Origin: Glandiceps talaboti
Taxonomy: Eukaryota > Hemichordata > Enteropneusta > Spengelidae
Length of the DNA: 64,000 bases
Direction: 5' to 3'
NCBI RefSeq assembly: GCF_964340395.1
Contig: NC_135554.1
Coordinates: forward strand, 24,320,592-24,384,591
The translations under genes were made by a program, and so were the position numbers. The notes beneath the pieces were generated by a model that had not been told where the DNA came from, did no database searches, and was given only the letters and a program-made list of their open reading frames with translations. Positions 10,201 through 21,198 of this stretch are shown piece by piece. How positions within the stretch are numbered: position 1 is the stretch's first letter; every line of letters starts with the position of its first letter.

Positions 10201-12302
10201 TCCCCATTTTTTTTATTTTTGTCCTAATACCAGTTTTAAAATATGATAACTGTCAAAAAAAAAAACCCCCAAAAAACAATATCTTAACTATACACATTAT
10301 ACTTTGACGATGTACTACTTTCTGGCAGAAATTAAATTTCCAATATACATAGAGCCCGATGAAAGCATGTGTTCTTCCTAGGACACATTGTAAAGATGGT
10401 GGCTAATTTGCATATCAATAACACTGTAATTTGAATGATGATTTGCATAATTAGCGAAATATAATCTGTATGCCCACTGTTCTCCCACTATAGAGTAAGC
10501 ATGGTACTAACACCATCCTTGTCACCCTGGACACCATGCTTGGCAAGTTTCTGCCCTGCTTCAAAGTGTTCTACCATGATGCTTGAGCTTTAGTAATCTC
10601 TGAATATTGCAATAATACTTTCACATGAAGAAAAATGGCCGATCCCGAAAGTCCATGTAAAAGTATAGCTGTCAATGGACAGACAGACGGACATGGGCGT
10701 TCATTCCTATAGCCCCCTTCTGGGCAGTGCCTGTTGGGGGTTAATAACCCCAAATATGCACAGGTTTGTTGCATATATACTTACTTATTAAATACTGCTT
10801 TCATTTTGTTGACAGAATGATGTGGTATACAGCTGTAATTAGAAACTGGCAGTGCAACTACTGGTATAACTTGTGCTGCTGGCGCTCCTTCTACAACTGC
10901 TACTCCTGGTGCAGCCGGTGCTGCTGCTAGTACTGATGCAGCTACTGTTAATTTCTTCACTTCATTCCCTTCTTGTGTGGATATATTTACTGTAAATCTA
11001 GCATCTGGTAGACTGCATGATGAAGAAGAAGAAAGGAAAACATAAGGGTTTTAGATGACTGCCATAAATATGCACTATAGTTCTAATTAATATACCTATA
11101 CCACAAGTTTACCTGAATTACAAGTGATGTTCTTTGGTATATGGAAACATGCACAATACCATGTGATAAAATATGACATAATAAATATATTTGATCATAG
11201 ACCCTACATGTGTAGGGTCTATGATTTGATACAGCACAATGCAAAGCAATGCAATACAATTGAATAGAACACAATAGAATACAATACAATTATACAATGG
11301 GCACACACATTCATACATACGCATGGAAGATCTTAACATTTAGATATACAGTCAGGTGATGATCTACTATATATCTTGCCATAATATCCTATGAGGAAGC
11401 ATATTGATTTGAAACGTCGGGATTGAATTTATTTATCAGGACTGTTAGATACATATTACTTTTGTACTCACATGGAGGCATGGATGACAGACAGAAACCC
11501 AATGTAAATGCAAACCTGGGAAGGGGTGGGGGACCAAATCATTAGGTAGCAAAAGAACCAGTTCCTTGAAGATGATCACGGTAAAATAAATGTAAACTTA
11601 CCTGAAATTCTGTTGAACTGAGTTGTTGGCCTCTGAAATGCAAACAAAAACATTTCATCAAACATTTTACTCCCTACATCATATATCAAATGATTATGTC
11701 CAAAAATCAAAGCAAATACATCATCATTTTTCTTCTTCTAACTTTTCTAACATTCATACAAAATATGATTGATTGGTTGTACATTTGTATACCTCTTGGC
11801 ATATGTTTTGATTCAAAATTTCACTTGAAACTTAAAAGGCAATCAACAGTACCTTTGGTGGGAAATTTAGTAAGTCAGCACTCAAAATTGCTAGCAATAT
11901 ATTCATTACTTCTCTTTACAGATGATTGTACAATGTCACACAAGCTCAATAGAACATTGTTTGTTTAGGACATCTACAGAATACCAAGGGACAAAGCTCT
12001 TAAGAAATGATACTATGAGGTGACAATACCCCAATTTGAACGAGGGCTCTGTATTCTCAATTTCCTGTTTGCAGTCTGGCCTATTAAAGTATTATGTAAT
12101 ATTTGACAGTCGAAGTAACAGCTGTGATCAAGTTATAAAAAGTAAAAATGTACACACCTAGTGAATAAATTGCTTTGATGGAGTTGTCAGGTATTTCTTC
12201 TCTGATTGACCACCTGTTGTCTAGAAATAAAAGACAGCAGGACACAAAGATGCAGCAGAGGAGACAGGAGCATACCAACTGTCTGCGTATCAATCTCAGC
12301 AT
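4040..12302 (-). CDS. ST3Gal III/V-like beta-galactoside alpha-2,3-sialyltransferase, nine coding exons
   Basis: Coding exons in transcript order: 12302-12158, 11632-11602, 11012-10785, 10013-9916, 9057-8991, 6973-6878, 6416-6230, 5713-5573, 4279-4040. All junctions are GT-AG and phases match throughout, giving 410 residues. Layout: short cytoplasmic N-terminus, Cys-rich TM anchor (about residues 9-27), Ala/Pro/Val-rich stem, then a GT29 catalytic domain with sialylmotif L ([16 protein letters not shown]), S ([16 protein letters not shown]), III (H-Y-Y-E) and VS (H-D-L-N-H-E). Family knowledge: these Golgi enzymes move sialic acid from CMP-Neu5Ac to terminal galactose. The C-terminal F-L-R-K-L-V..D-L-T-G-G-I resembles ST3GAL3 and ST3GAL5, so glycoprotein versus GM3-synthase activity cannot be decided. 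The start is the first in-frame ATG after an in-frame stop at 12363-12365. Confidence 0.93.
4325..5212. repeat. 23-bp satellite, about 38 copies, in the last sialyltransferase intron
   Basis: The unit ATGCTAATAATGACATCATAGAT repeats with single-base variants and some shortened units. Each unit contains TGACATCA and ATGCTAAT. It fills most of the intron between 4280 and 5572. Confidence 0.95.
5240..5395 (+). repeat. Dispersed repeat family A, copy 1
   Basis: The stretch from AAAACATCCCTGATTTTACA to GTTTGCAGTCTGGA recurs at 11968-12078 (direct, partial) and 20213-20350 (inverted). Three diverged copies in 15 kb indicate an interspersed repeat, SINE or MITE, of unknown class. Confidence 0.8.
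5573..5713 (-). CDS. Sialyltransferase exon before motif S
   Basis: 141 nt, phase 0 both ends. Encodes F-W-T-K-I-A then [18 protein letters not shown]. The R-x-x-N-P-x-x-I-Q-E-A-A-F block is well conserved in the ST3Gal III/V group. Confidence 0.93.
5800..6105. repeat. Repeated TGAACTTTGACCT motif in intron
   Basis: TGAACTTTGACCT occurs at 5805, 5882, 5916 and 6087 with a one-base variant at 5982. The reverse complement AGGTCAAAGTTCA reads as two nuclear-receptor half-sites with one base between (DR1). Spacing is irregular. Confidence 0.75.
6230..6416 (-). CDS. Sialyltransferase exon: end of motif L to mid catalytic domain
   Basis: Encodes [21 protein letters not shown] then Y-P-E-A-A-P. 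The A-P-V-x-G-Y-E-x-D-V-G-x-K-T stretch is diagnostic for ST3Gal enzymes. It ends with E-V-I-E-K-K-V-P, phase 0. Confidence 0.93.
6878..6973 (-). CDS. Sialyltransferase exon with sialylmotif L
   Basis: Encodes [17 protein letters not shown] then [13 protein letters not shown]. This is the donor-binding L motif of GT29 enzymes with its conserved Cys, Gly-rich loop and D-x-x-D/Y-D-V element. Phase 2 in and out. Confidence 0.93.
7483..7690. repeat. About 100-bp tandem repeat, 2-2.5 copies
   Basis: CAAATTCTCTGACAGCATAT followed by ACTGTATGGTGACAAAGTAA recurs with near identity. It is in the intron between the motif L exon and the 8991-9057 exon. Confidence 0.8.
7882..8558. mobile_element. Non-autonomous hAT-like DNA transposon (MITE), 677 bp
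   Basis: Ends are imperfect terminal inverted repeats of about 150 bp beginning TAGACTGTCGACAGT and ending ACTGTCAACAGTCTA. They are flanked by a perfect 8-bp duplication CTCATAAT at 7874-7881 and 8559-8566. An 8-bp duplication fitting nTnnnnAn is typical of hAT transposons. No transposase ORF is present. It sits in a sialyltransferase intron. Confidence 0.88.
8756..8895. repeat. About 34-bp tandem repeat, four copies
   Basis: TGCATATTAGCTAGCATGTAATACACTGTATT repeats with few changes immediately 3' (in transcript sense) of the 8991-9057 exon. Confidence 0.85.
8991..9057 (-). CDS. Sialyltransferase exon, 67 nt, before motif L
   Basis: Encodes [21 protein letters not shown]. Acceptor TTTGACAG, donor GTAAGTAT; phase 1 in, phase 2 out. 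It joins in frame to the motif L exon. Confidence 0.85.
9916..10013 (-). CDS. Sialyltransferase exon, pre-motif-L region
   Basis: Encodes [20 protein letters not shown]. The P-P-F-G-L-K element is characteristic of the ST3Gal group upstream of sialylmotif L. Acceptor TATACAG, donor GTGAGT. Confidence 0.88.
10785..11012 (-). CDS. Sialyltransferase stem exon, Ala/Pro/Val-rich, start of catalytic domain
   Basis: Phase 2 in and out. The middle is a low-complexity run rich in Ala, Pro and Val, likely an extended stem. It ends [19 protein letters not shown], where the family has a conserved Cys before the catalytic core. Sequons N-I-S and N-Y-S are present. Confidence 0.82.
11602..11632 (-). CDS. 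Sialyltransferase micro-exon (31 nt), stem
   Basis: Bounded by TTTCAG and GTAAGTTT. Phase 1 in, phase 2 out; encodes A-N-N-S-V-Q-Q-N-F. It contains an N-N-S glycosylation sequon. It bridges the TM exon and stem exon in frame, which is the main evidence for it. Confidence 0.7.
11968..12078 (+). repeat. Dispersed repeat family A, copy 2
   Basis: Shares GAATACCAAGGGACAAAG through CTGTTTGCAGTCTGG with the copy at 5240-5395. It sits in the intron directly downstream of the TM-encoding sialyltransferase exon. Confidence 0.8.
12158..12302 (-). CDS. Sialyltransferase coding exon 1: cytoplasmic tail, TM anchor, start of stem
   Basis: Encodes M-L-R-L-I-R-R-Q followed by a hydrophobic, cysteine-rich stretch ending L-L-F-L, then a polar stem. 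Basic residues before the membrane segment are typical of Golgi type II glycosyltransferases. Donor GTGTGT, phase 1. The exon extends 5' as UTR to an acceptor at 12391. Confidence 0.85.
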
Positions 12303-12391
12303 AATGTCTGAAATAACGATATTGTCATCCAAATACAAATCATTCACACTGCTGTTGTTACCTCACCATTGGGTCTTCCATTGACTTCCAC
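12303..12391 (-). promoter_or_regulatory. 5' UTR segment with short upstream ORF
   Basis: Between the acceptor at 12392 and the main ATG there is an upstream ATG opening a short ORF (M-E-D-P-M-V-R-stop), plus another out-of-frame ATG nearer the start. This could lower main-ORF translation. It depends on the inferred UTR exon being real. Confidence 0.35.
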
Positions 12392-13481
12392 CTAAATAAA
12401 TAAGAAGACATATAATTATGCAGATGTCAAACTTACTATTAGATACATGTAATATTCCCCAATATATTTCTTTGTTCAGCCAAAGAAAGTACAAGTGACC
12501 TAAGGGGCCCTTGCTACTATGTGTCGCTTGACGAGTAGTGACATCCCGGTTAAGCCAGGTGCACACTAGAGCAATCAGCTGAGCAAAATTTCACTCATGG
12601 CAATTTCCTCACGCCAATTCTTCTCGTGTGTGGGCAAATTTTCATGAGATTTTGGTCATTTTGGTCAAAGAATGACATGTTTGTCTTCTAAAACCATGTA
12701 ATACAGTTGTTATTGATGTAGAAGTTTTATTTTTATTTTTCACCTGTATTTTAGAAATGTCCGATTATCGGACAAAGTAATTAATTGAATAATAACAATA
12801 ATGTCAAGTTTGGTAATATATATATGTCCCTTTTCAAAACTGTGCTGCGAGCACTCTATTAATCATAAATTGCATGGCCATAAATCATATTTGTCCAGCA
12901 GAATAGCCCTTCCAATTCCATATAGTATTTGTATACACAAGACATAGAAACATGAGACACCAATAGAGACACCAGTACAGTCAGCAACTATCATTGATTT
13001 TCCAAACATTTATAGTTTTTACACAAGCTGTGTACATTTGTTGCCCGATAATATTGAAAACCAAAGTTTCTATTGTTCTCTGTTTTCCAATCTATTTGTA
13101 CGCAAATAGTAATTACGTCGTGAATATTGACCATGGACTATAGAAGTTAGAACGCCATGTTGGACATTCGCTTTCCAGCAATAATAGTGAAGCCTGAAGC
13201 CCTTTATCTCCGCTTTCCTCATATAACCCGGGTTTTTTGAAACCACTGAGCAGATATTTTCTGTTGCTGAACGTTTAAAGAAGGCTACCTGAAACCAATA
13301 ATATACAATGTGTACAAACGCAACAGTAAAATTGAAAGTAAAGGCCAACTCTGAGCCCGAGTTCGTTGTGTACACACTCACACTTCAATTACGAATCAGA
13401 TACTAGGAAAATAAATAAATAAAAAAAAAAAAACAATACAAAAAAATACTCATATTTCTTATAACGATGGCGCACACCTAC

Positions 13482-13895
13482 CTGAATGTAACTTTAAACG
13501 TATCGAAATAATTAGAAATATTAAACGTATGCTGTTGTTCGATCAGGCGTAGATCATTACCACGTATGCTGGTTGTTGCAAGTCAATGCAATATGCACTA
13601 GACTTCGAATTCCCGATTACCGGTTGACATTCTTAGCAATTTTCATAGAAATCGCGAAGACATGGTTATAAAGTCTAAAGTTTGTTCGGTTTGTGACATC
13701 GAAGTAGGCCAACAAATACAATATCGTCCTTGAAACTGAAAGATTACGTGGAAGAAGTGTGGTCGGCTGTCGACTGTGCCGATCGCGATGTCGTTTCTCT
13801 TCGGCCAGAAATTAACTGAACACACTGCTCGCAGGGTGTTACGTAATCACTACACGAAACAATGATGACGTTTCGGGGACGAAGGAGTGACGTCA
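13482..13895 (-). promoter_or_regulatory. Probable 5' noncoding exon and promoter of the sialyltransferase gene
   Basis: A good donor (CATTCAG then GTAGGTG) at 13482/13481 can pair with the acceptor TTATTTAG at 12392, giving a 5' UTR exon. The transcription start is not seen directly. A full palindromic CRE (TGACGTCA) lies at 13888-13895, where a CREB/ATF site would sit just upstream of the exon. The assignment is inference from splice signals. Confidence 0.45.
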
Positions 13896-14387
13896 CGGTG
13901 TTCACGGCAAGGTGACTTTGGACCCATAAAAAACACAGATTACATCACAAAGTAAAATATATTGCCGCCGACAAGCATGAGAGACATTAATTAGACTTTA
14001 TACCCTTTTAGCTGTCAAAATGTTGACTTGGTGTTTTACATGTACAGGATTAGCAGTCCTCTACCGGAGCATTACATATTAAAGTTTGTGTAGCGGGTTA
14101 ATAGTGGCTCCGTATGTTTGATTTTGTATAGTATCAAAATGTGTATGGACATGATATGACGAGTGTACGATTATCTGCAATCATATGTACATATGTAAGA
14201 AAAACGAGCAGAATGTATAGCAGAGGGCTGATGAGAAACTATATAGGGAGGCACGAAAAACTTGGGGATGCGAAGGGGGGGGGGGCTTGAAAATTCTGAT
14301 GGTCTGAAGGGGGGGGGGGACTATTTTGCCCATGGACGGCATGGTTTGAACCAAATTAAACCTCAATCATGAGCGGTCGTTTGCAAA

Positions 14388-14676
<289 letters not shown>

Positions 14677-15214
14677 GACGAGCAAGAGGATACCAAAACT
14701 AATTTGTATATATATAAAGTAACCGTAGTTTCAGTAAAATAATTATCTGTGCAAAAACTGTATATCATTCGCTCTCTTTATTCATTATTTAGTGACCATA
14801 TTTCAGGTCATAACACCTGAGCGCTGTTGACCGACACCTTTCCTTTGGGAGGTTACTAATAACTGGAAAACATATTCAGACCAAAATAATTAATTAGCAA
14901 TCCCCCCCCCCTTCAAATTTTCTCGTTCCCTACAGTGACAGATAGATACTGACAGAATCAACCATGCAAGATCGGAAAAGAATTCAAAATAAAATATTCC
15001 ATGCAATATTTAAAAAATAAGCCCAAGATAAAAGGCGGGAACTTTGGAGGGATGCACGTGAAACAGACGTCAGCTCATAGAAAAAGGCTAGTGTGTCTTA
15101 TTCTTACTGAGATCAGAATAATAACCAACCATGTCATATGTTTGTGGTATGTTTCGCCACACACGACACTGGAGAATACTGATACGTAAGTATACACTGA
15201 AATGTTACGCTACA

Positions 15215-15396
15215 CCGTCGTGGACGCTCTAGTCTAGCTGCTAGACCTCAGATGTTCTTCCGATAGAATACGACACACGACCGAACATCGCTATCGAGGA
15301 TGGAACATCGGGCAAGCCCTCACTGGGAACTTCGTTCCCTTATAGTATCGAAAGAAAGCTAGAACGTCTAGCAGCAAGACTATGGACGCCCCTGTC
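15215..15396. mobile_element. Small foldback element, imperfect inverted repeat
   Basis: Left arm TAGTCTAGCTGCTAGAC near 15231 is mirrored by GTCTAGCAGCAAGACTA near 15366, with GGACGC/GCGTCC outside. A GGGAACTTCGTTCCC hairpin lies inside. No clean target duplication seen. A poly-A run lies at about 15486-15508. Confidence 0.55.
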
Positions 15397-15939
15397 ACAC
15401 ACTTGGTTCATGGTCACACACACTCGCCTGCAAGAGAACGTGATAAAGAGAGCTCCCAACGGCAAATCGTTACGTTTACATTGTTTAAAAAAAAAAAAAA
15501 AAAAAAAAGCCTCGCAACTATACAAAGACGGCAAAAGTTAGAATGACTATTAAAAGATATAGTTTATTTCACAATTACATATCGTAGTATTTTTTCCTAA
15601 GGCTTATTTAATGTGTCAAGATATAAAGTTTTCTGTTGTGGTGATAAAATGTAAACAAAACAAAAACAAAAACAGTACAGTACAGTACAGGGTAAATAAT
15701 AATATCAGATATTGAAAGAAATGTGTCATTGTTTGATGTCTTCAGGAAAGTGTGAAATAAAGATAATAATATTTGTAATATTTATTTATACCATTTATAA
15801 CAGATATGACTTACAAAACTTTAGCCTGCAAAATATTTATCCATCATTTCTATTCTTCTCATAAAATAAATACATGTAATAGAAGTTCATTGTAAACAGT
15901 CAGACAGGGTTTTTTTTACTGCCTTTAGTACACTGGTAT

Positions 15940-16110
15940 TAATTTACTGCAGACTTTGACATGATTTTGGGTGACTCAATAGCACCTTGGTAATTTACTC
16001 AACTTTGAAAATCTTGTAAAGAAGCTCTTCTGCACTGAACATGCGTTCAGCCACTATTTTGGCAATTTCCAACAAGGGTTTATGGGAAAACAGCTGGTGA
16101 TGACATCACA
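15940..16110 (+). repeat. Dispersed repeat family B, copy 1
   Basis: Shares TCTTGTAAAGAAGC, TTTATGGGAAAAC and GTGATGACATCACA blocks in the same order with 53020-53230. Interspersed element of unknown class. Confidence 0.75.
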
Positions 16111-16395
16111 CTCACACACACCCTAATCTGTGTGCGCCTTCTTATATAAGCTAGTGTCGTCTTGTCACATACTGTGTATAATTATTACATGGAGATATAT
16201 AGGCAGTCATAACTCAATTTACTTTTTAAAAAAATGCTGTTTAACATACGACATGGTGTATCTGCAAGATAATAAAATTAAATCTTCTCTCTCAAAGTAC
16301 AACTCTGATTGCAAAAAAAACCCCAACACTCTGTCTGAATAAAAGAAAACAAATAATATCCTGCAACACTGAAAAATTTGTTTTTTTAATTCAAC

Positions 16396-16615
16396 ACGAC
16401 GTATCTTATACTCTAATGGTCATATTGTCTGTAAGGTACACCATGACAGGCAGAACGACATGATGTATCTTACAGTCTATTGGCTACATTGTCTGCAAGG
16501 TACACCATGACAGGCAGAACGACATGATGTATCTTACAGTCTATTGGCTACATTGTCTGCAAGGTACGCCATGACAGGCAGAACGACACAACGGTGTACC
16601 TTACAGTCTAATGAC
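16396..16615. repeat. About 75-bp tandem repeat, three copies
   Basis: GGTACACCATGACAGGCAGA followed by ACGACATGATGTATCTTACA repeats three times with slight divergence. The rest of 13.9-20.5 kb shows no convincing exon. Confidence 0.9.
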
Positions 16616-17510
16616 CACATTAGAAGGACACAATCTGCAACTTTATTATCTTTACTTTTGTTTCATATGGACATATCAATAATAATAATATAATTATTTA
16701 ATTTCAGCTACTAAAACATGTTGTATCATGTTCAAACCAGTACCTGATACAGCTCTCCTCAGTACTATGCATATATTACAACAGTATTATGACATAATTT
16801 TTTGGTTACCACTAAATTAAAAAAAAAAGTAACTTTCTTTGTTTCTAAGTCTCCTCATGTACACCGTATCACACTGTGTTCACTCAGACATGTTTCTATT
16901 AATAAAAAAAGTTTTAGTTTGCGTTTTATATTTGCCATTTTGCACACTTTAGATATCAATAGAATCGCTTACAGTACAGACTGTGTCGCTTTAATGAGTT
17001 TTGTTATAACTATTTTGTTGGTGACTAGTTATTAAAATAATATCTGAAATCTTGACAAAAACTTCTTTGACATGATGAGAACACAAACACAAGATAATTT
17101 GTAAAGATTCTCTGCTATTGCAATATATTTGGCACTAGTTGACTACACCTAGTTATCAAAGAATCACACTATATGTGTAAACATTACACCTAATGAAGAG
17201 GGTGGGCAAAGGGTATTTTTATAACTCGTGATCACCTTATTTCTGTTTTTCATAAACAGTGAAAAACTCCACAATACAAATGATAATCTGTAATTCAATA
17301 TCTACTGTACTTCATACTATTATTTGGGTAATCTGATAAAATGTGTCATTGTTTATCTACTTACAACAGAAAGAAATTTATCATAAAAAATTGTACAATC
17401 TGTAAACCATGATTTTTTTGTAAAATTTAATCTTTAAAGATGGATTTATTTTCTTCACACTCAGCAAATTGAACGTTTTTAATTCACTGATTCATTTTCA
17501 TAAAAAAAAC

Positions 17511-17620
17511 TGCATAGTACTACATAGCCTCCACTGCCCACACTCACTGAAGTACACACAACACATAGTACTACATAGCCGCCACTGCCCACACTCACTG
17601 AAGTACACACAACCAACACA
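17511..17620. repeat. 57-bp tandem duplication
   Basis: CATAGTACTACATAGCC followed by CCACTGCCCACACTCACTGA occurs twice with near identity. Confidence 0.85.
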
Positions 17621-20212
17621 TACAAATTGTTCTGTAAATTCTACCCAAGTATGACAATTATTTGAACAATTATAATGATCATCGACTTTCCTTTTTAGTA
17701 AGGCGGGTCTCGTCTCATACTTACAGTCACATAAAGTAACACCGTACAAAGTACAAACATTTCATGACAAAATTTAACTACAGGCTGAATACACTCTACA
17801 CATAAAATTATCTTATTTTATAGTGAGTTCACACTACATATAAAAGTTTAAACTTCAATGTACACTCAGTCTTAGTGTGTTTACCGCACTTCACCAGTTA
17901 CAATGACGACAGACTTACTGACTAAAATCGAGTGAATTGTTCAGAAAAATCACTGACTTTAAGGCCAAAAAAAGAGTTTCTGGTTAGGGCATTTTGACTA
18001 AACAATGTGAATTTAAATTTTTTTTTTATATTATTCTCAACAAACCTGTCACTAAATCTACTATTTATGGCAGTTACTGTGCTTTTTATTTTAGTACTTT
18101 AGAGCAAGTGTGTATGTGGGGCAGATGTCCTTTGCTTGTTCATGATTAGTTCTGCAGTTGTCTTCACTGAAGTAGGGAGGGTTATTTTTGTGTTTCCCCC
18201 ACATCTGCAGACTGCATGGGCTGGACAAACACCTAAAAATTTAAGCGATGTGTGCACTGATCAGAAACAATACTTTTTTTTTGCCTAACCATCAGTTATC
18301 TATTTCACGATTCTTTACAGTAATTTAATAAATTCAAGGGACACAAGCTGAGTTTAAACATTTTTAGGAGTAAATTTTGTGGCATATCTGAAAAGTTCAT
18401 GTAGTATTCTACCTACTGAAGCATACTGAATGAATAACTGCAACTGACTGAACTCAAACCTGGTATTAAGATATAACTTATAAATCTGATGATGTAATTT
18501 ATCATACACGTATAAAATGTCGACAAAATCCCTACTATGCAATCAACTGTTCTAACAATGCTAGAAGACAATTGTAATGTCTTACATGGCATGCATTGAT
18601 ATTTAAAGGGGAATGCTACTCCAATGTTCATTTCAGTTTAGACAATGAGGCAATGATGCATCACTGAAAGAACAACAGAGGTGAAAGAGTTTCATTGGTG
18701 TGTCTTGACAACCGAGTGAAATTTATGAGATGTGATATCATGAAATAATTGTCGAGAACCTGAAGTTTATGAAAATACCTTTATTTCCTGGAGTGGCATT
18801 CTCCTCCTTATACTAGAATGATAGTTTAACTGATATTTTACGTAAATATTTTCACTTACAATAAAAAAGTTTATCAACTCAGCTTGTACCTTTGTAGCAG
18901 ACTGATTACTTCACACTGACCATCTAAAATGTATAGTTACTATTTGATTGCTTAGTTCTCTTCTCTATTATTCATAAAATGATGATGTTCAGTCTTGATG
19001 TATCTATCACATCTACTAAAACCACTTAGTAATGGCAAAGTATTTGTTGTTCCCTGATGTGTAACATAATGATGTGATATGGATTGCGAAAACCGAAATG
19101 GAAAAATATTTCAGTAAACTTGTATGTATTACCTGATCTACAATTTCTGGTTCAATGGTGTATAATACTTCATAATTTTGTCACTGTTAAGTTTATTTTT
19201 GCATTTTCTTTTGGCGTTAAAACTTTTCTGCAAATATCAAGAAATAAGGGACTTGACAAAAAAAGGGGGCAGTGTTTTTCAGACGTGAAAAAAGACTGAC
19301 CCTCTTCCATGACCTTGCAAAAAATAAAAAATAAAAATAAAAAAAATTACTGACTCTCCCCCTCATCTGTGAATGGAATATTGAGTGGTGACCCTCTTAT
19401 GAACACTCACGGAAAATGGTGACCCTCCCCGAAAAACATTGCTCCTCCCCCTTGTAATTTGTATCTAGTCCCTAACAATCATAAACTTTGAGATACAAGT
19501 AAACATCTCCATAGCAGACATAAGTTATTTACTTGGATACAAATACGGTACAGTCACAATGAATTCCTGACATCTATGGTATATATTTGTAGAGATAGCT
19601 TTACTTCTTAGCACTTTGTGATGAAACAATATCTGTACATAGGACGGTTCTGGAAGTATTTGTGTGCGAGAATGAATATTCATGGACTCTGAGTTCATAC
19701 CGAGTAATGAAAATTTCTACTCACAAAGTCAACAAATTTCTTGGAAGCAAAGTGAAAATTGGGATTCGCTGCCAAAAAATGTTTTTTTTTGACTCTGTGA
19801 GTAGAAATTTTCATCACAAAGTATTTGTGTGTTTGACTAAAAAAAACTGTTACCTAAGTTTTATTGGTATAGCACTGCAAAATGCATATTACGTAAAAGT
19901 GGATTGACCCACATGTCTGGCACTGTGGTTTTAGGCATTTTACACTCTATGTTGTGTTTTACTATAATAAAATCATATTTATATACAGGTATGTACAGGT
20001 TAGACCATCGTATCGGTTTCTTCTTATCATTTCATGACAAAAATCAATATGGTAGGTACAAACTGTGGACTTATGAGTTCTATTCCATTTCAACATGAAG
20101 ACTCATGGCAAATTGCTTTAAATTCCGTTCATTGTTGCAACTGCAGTACCTGTTTTAAAAGACATAACCAAGTTTGTCTTTTTTTAATGAAAAGTATAAG
20201 TTCACATGCAAT

Positions 20213-20350
20213 AGGCCATTGCAGACTGCAAACAGGAAATGAAGAATACAGCGCCCTCACTCAAATTGGGGGTATCATCGCCTCTTAATACCGTTTCTTA
20301 ATCTTAAGAGCTTTGTCACTTGGTATTCTGTAGAAGTGTAAATCAGGGAT
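20213..20350 (-). repeat. Dispersed repeat family A, copy 3 (inverted)
   Basis: Reverse complement of the 5240-5395 repeat, from GCAGACTGCAAACAGG to CAGGGATGTTTTTCG. It lies downstream of the receptor gene. Confidence 0.8.
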
Positions 20351-20639
20351 GTTTTTCGTATTGTTCAGATATCGAGGAAAGCAGTAGAGCTCTATGATTA
20401 AATCAGTAACCTATACCATGTATACCCCCAAGGTACACACAGACAGGAAGTAGGGTGCCACCATGACAAATCTTGTAAAGGCCTATTGTTTCATAATACG
20501 GCACACTTCAACCAGTCTGTTCTGTTACAAAGTATGAGAGTACGATGCATTTCTCATTTGGTCACACATCACACAAGGAGTACTGGTAGTTCTATTCCAG
20601 AATACAGTCTCCTCTTGGGCCACATATGGACTAGTCTCA

Positions 20640-21198
20640 CTGAATACATTGCAATGCATTTTCCCATTTGATCATATGGCACATATGAACTAGTGTACTT
20701 GCATCACAGAATACAGTGTTGTATTTTCCATTTGATCATATGGCACATATGAACGAGTCTCACTGAATACAGTGTTATGCATTCTTCCATTTGATCATCT
20801 GGCACATATGAACTAGTGTACTTGCATCACAGAATACAGTGTTATGCATTTTCCCATTTGATCATATGGCACATATGAACGAGTCTCACTGAATACAGTG
20901 TTATGCATTCTTCCATTTGATCATCTGGCACATATGAACTAGTGTACTTGCATCAAAGAATACAGTGTTATGCATTTTCCCATTTGATCATATGGCACAT
21001 ATGAACGAGTCTCACTGAATACAGTGTTATGCATTCTTCCATTTGATCATCTGGCACATATGAACTAGTGTACTTGCATCACAGAATACAGTGTTATGTA
21101 CTTCTCATTTGATCATATGGCACATATGAACTAGAAGTCTATTTGCATCACAGAATACAGTGTTATGTACTTCTCATTTGATCATACGGCACATATGA
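20640..21198 (-). repeat. 3'-flank minisatellite derived from the receptor C-terminal codons
   Basis: A 24-bp core occurs at 20665, 20729, 20788, 20855, 20914, 20981, 21040, 21106 and, inside the CDS, 21175. On the minus strand every copy reads S-Y-V-P-(Y or D)-D-Q-M. The copy at 21106 also keeps the following R-S-T-stop. Confidence 0.92.
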
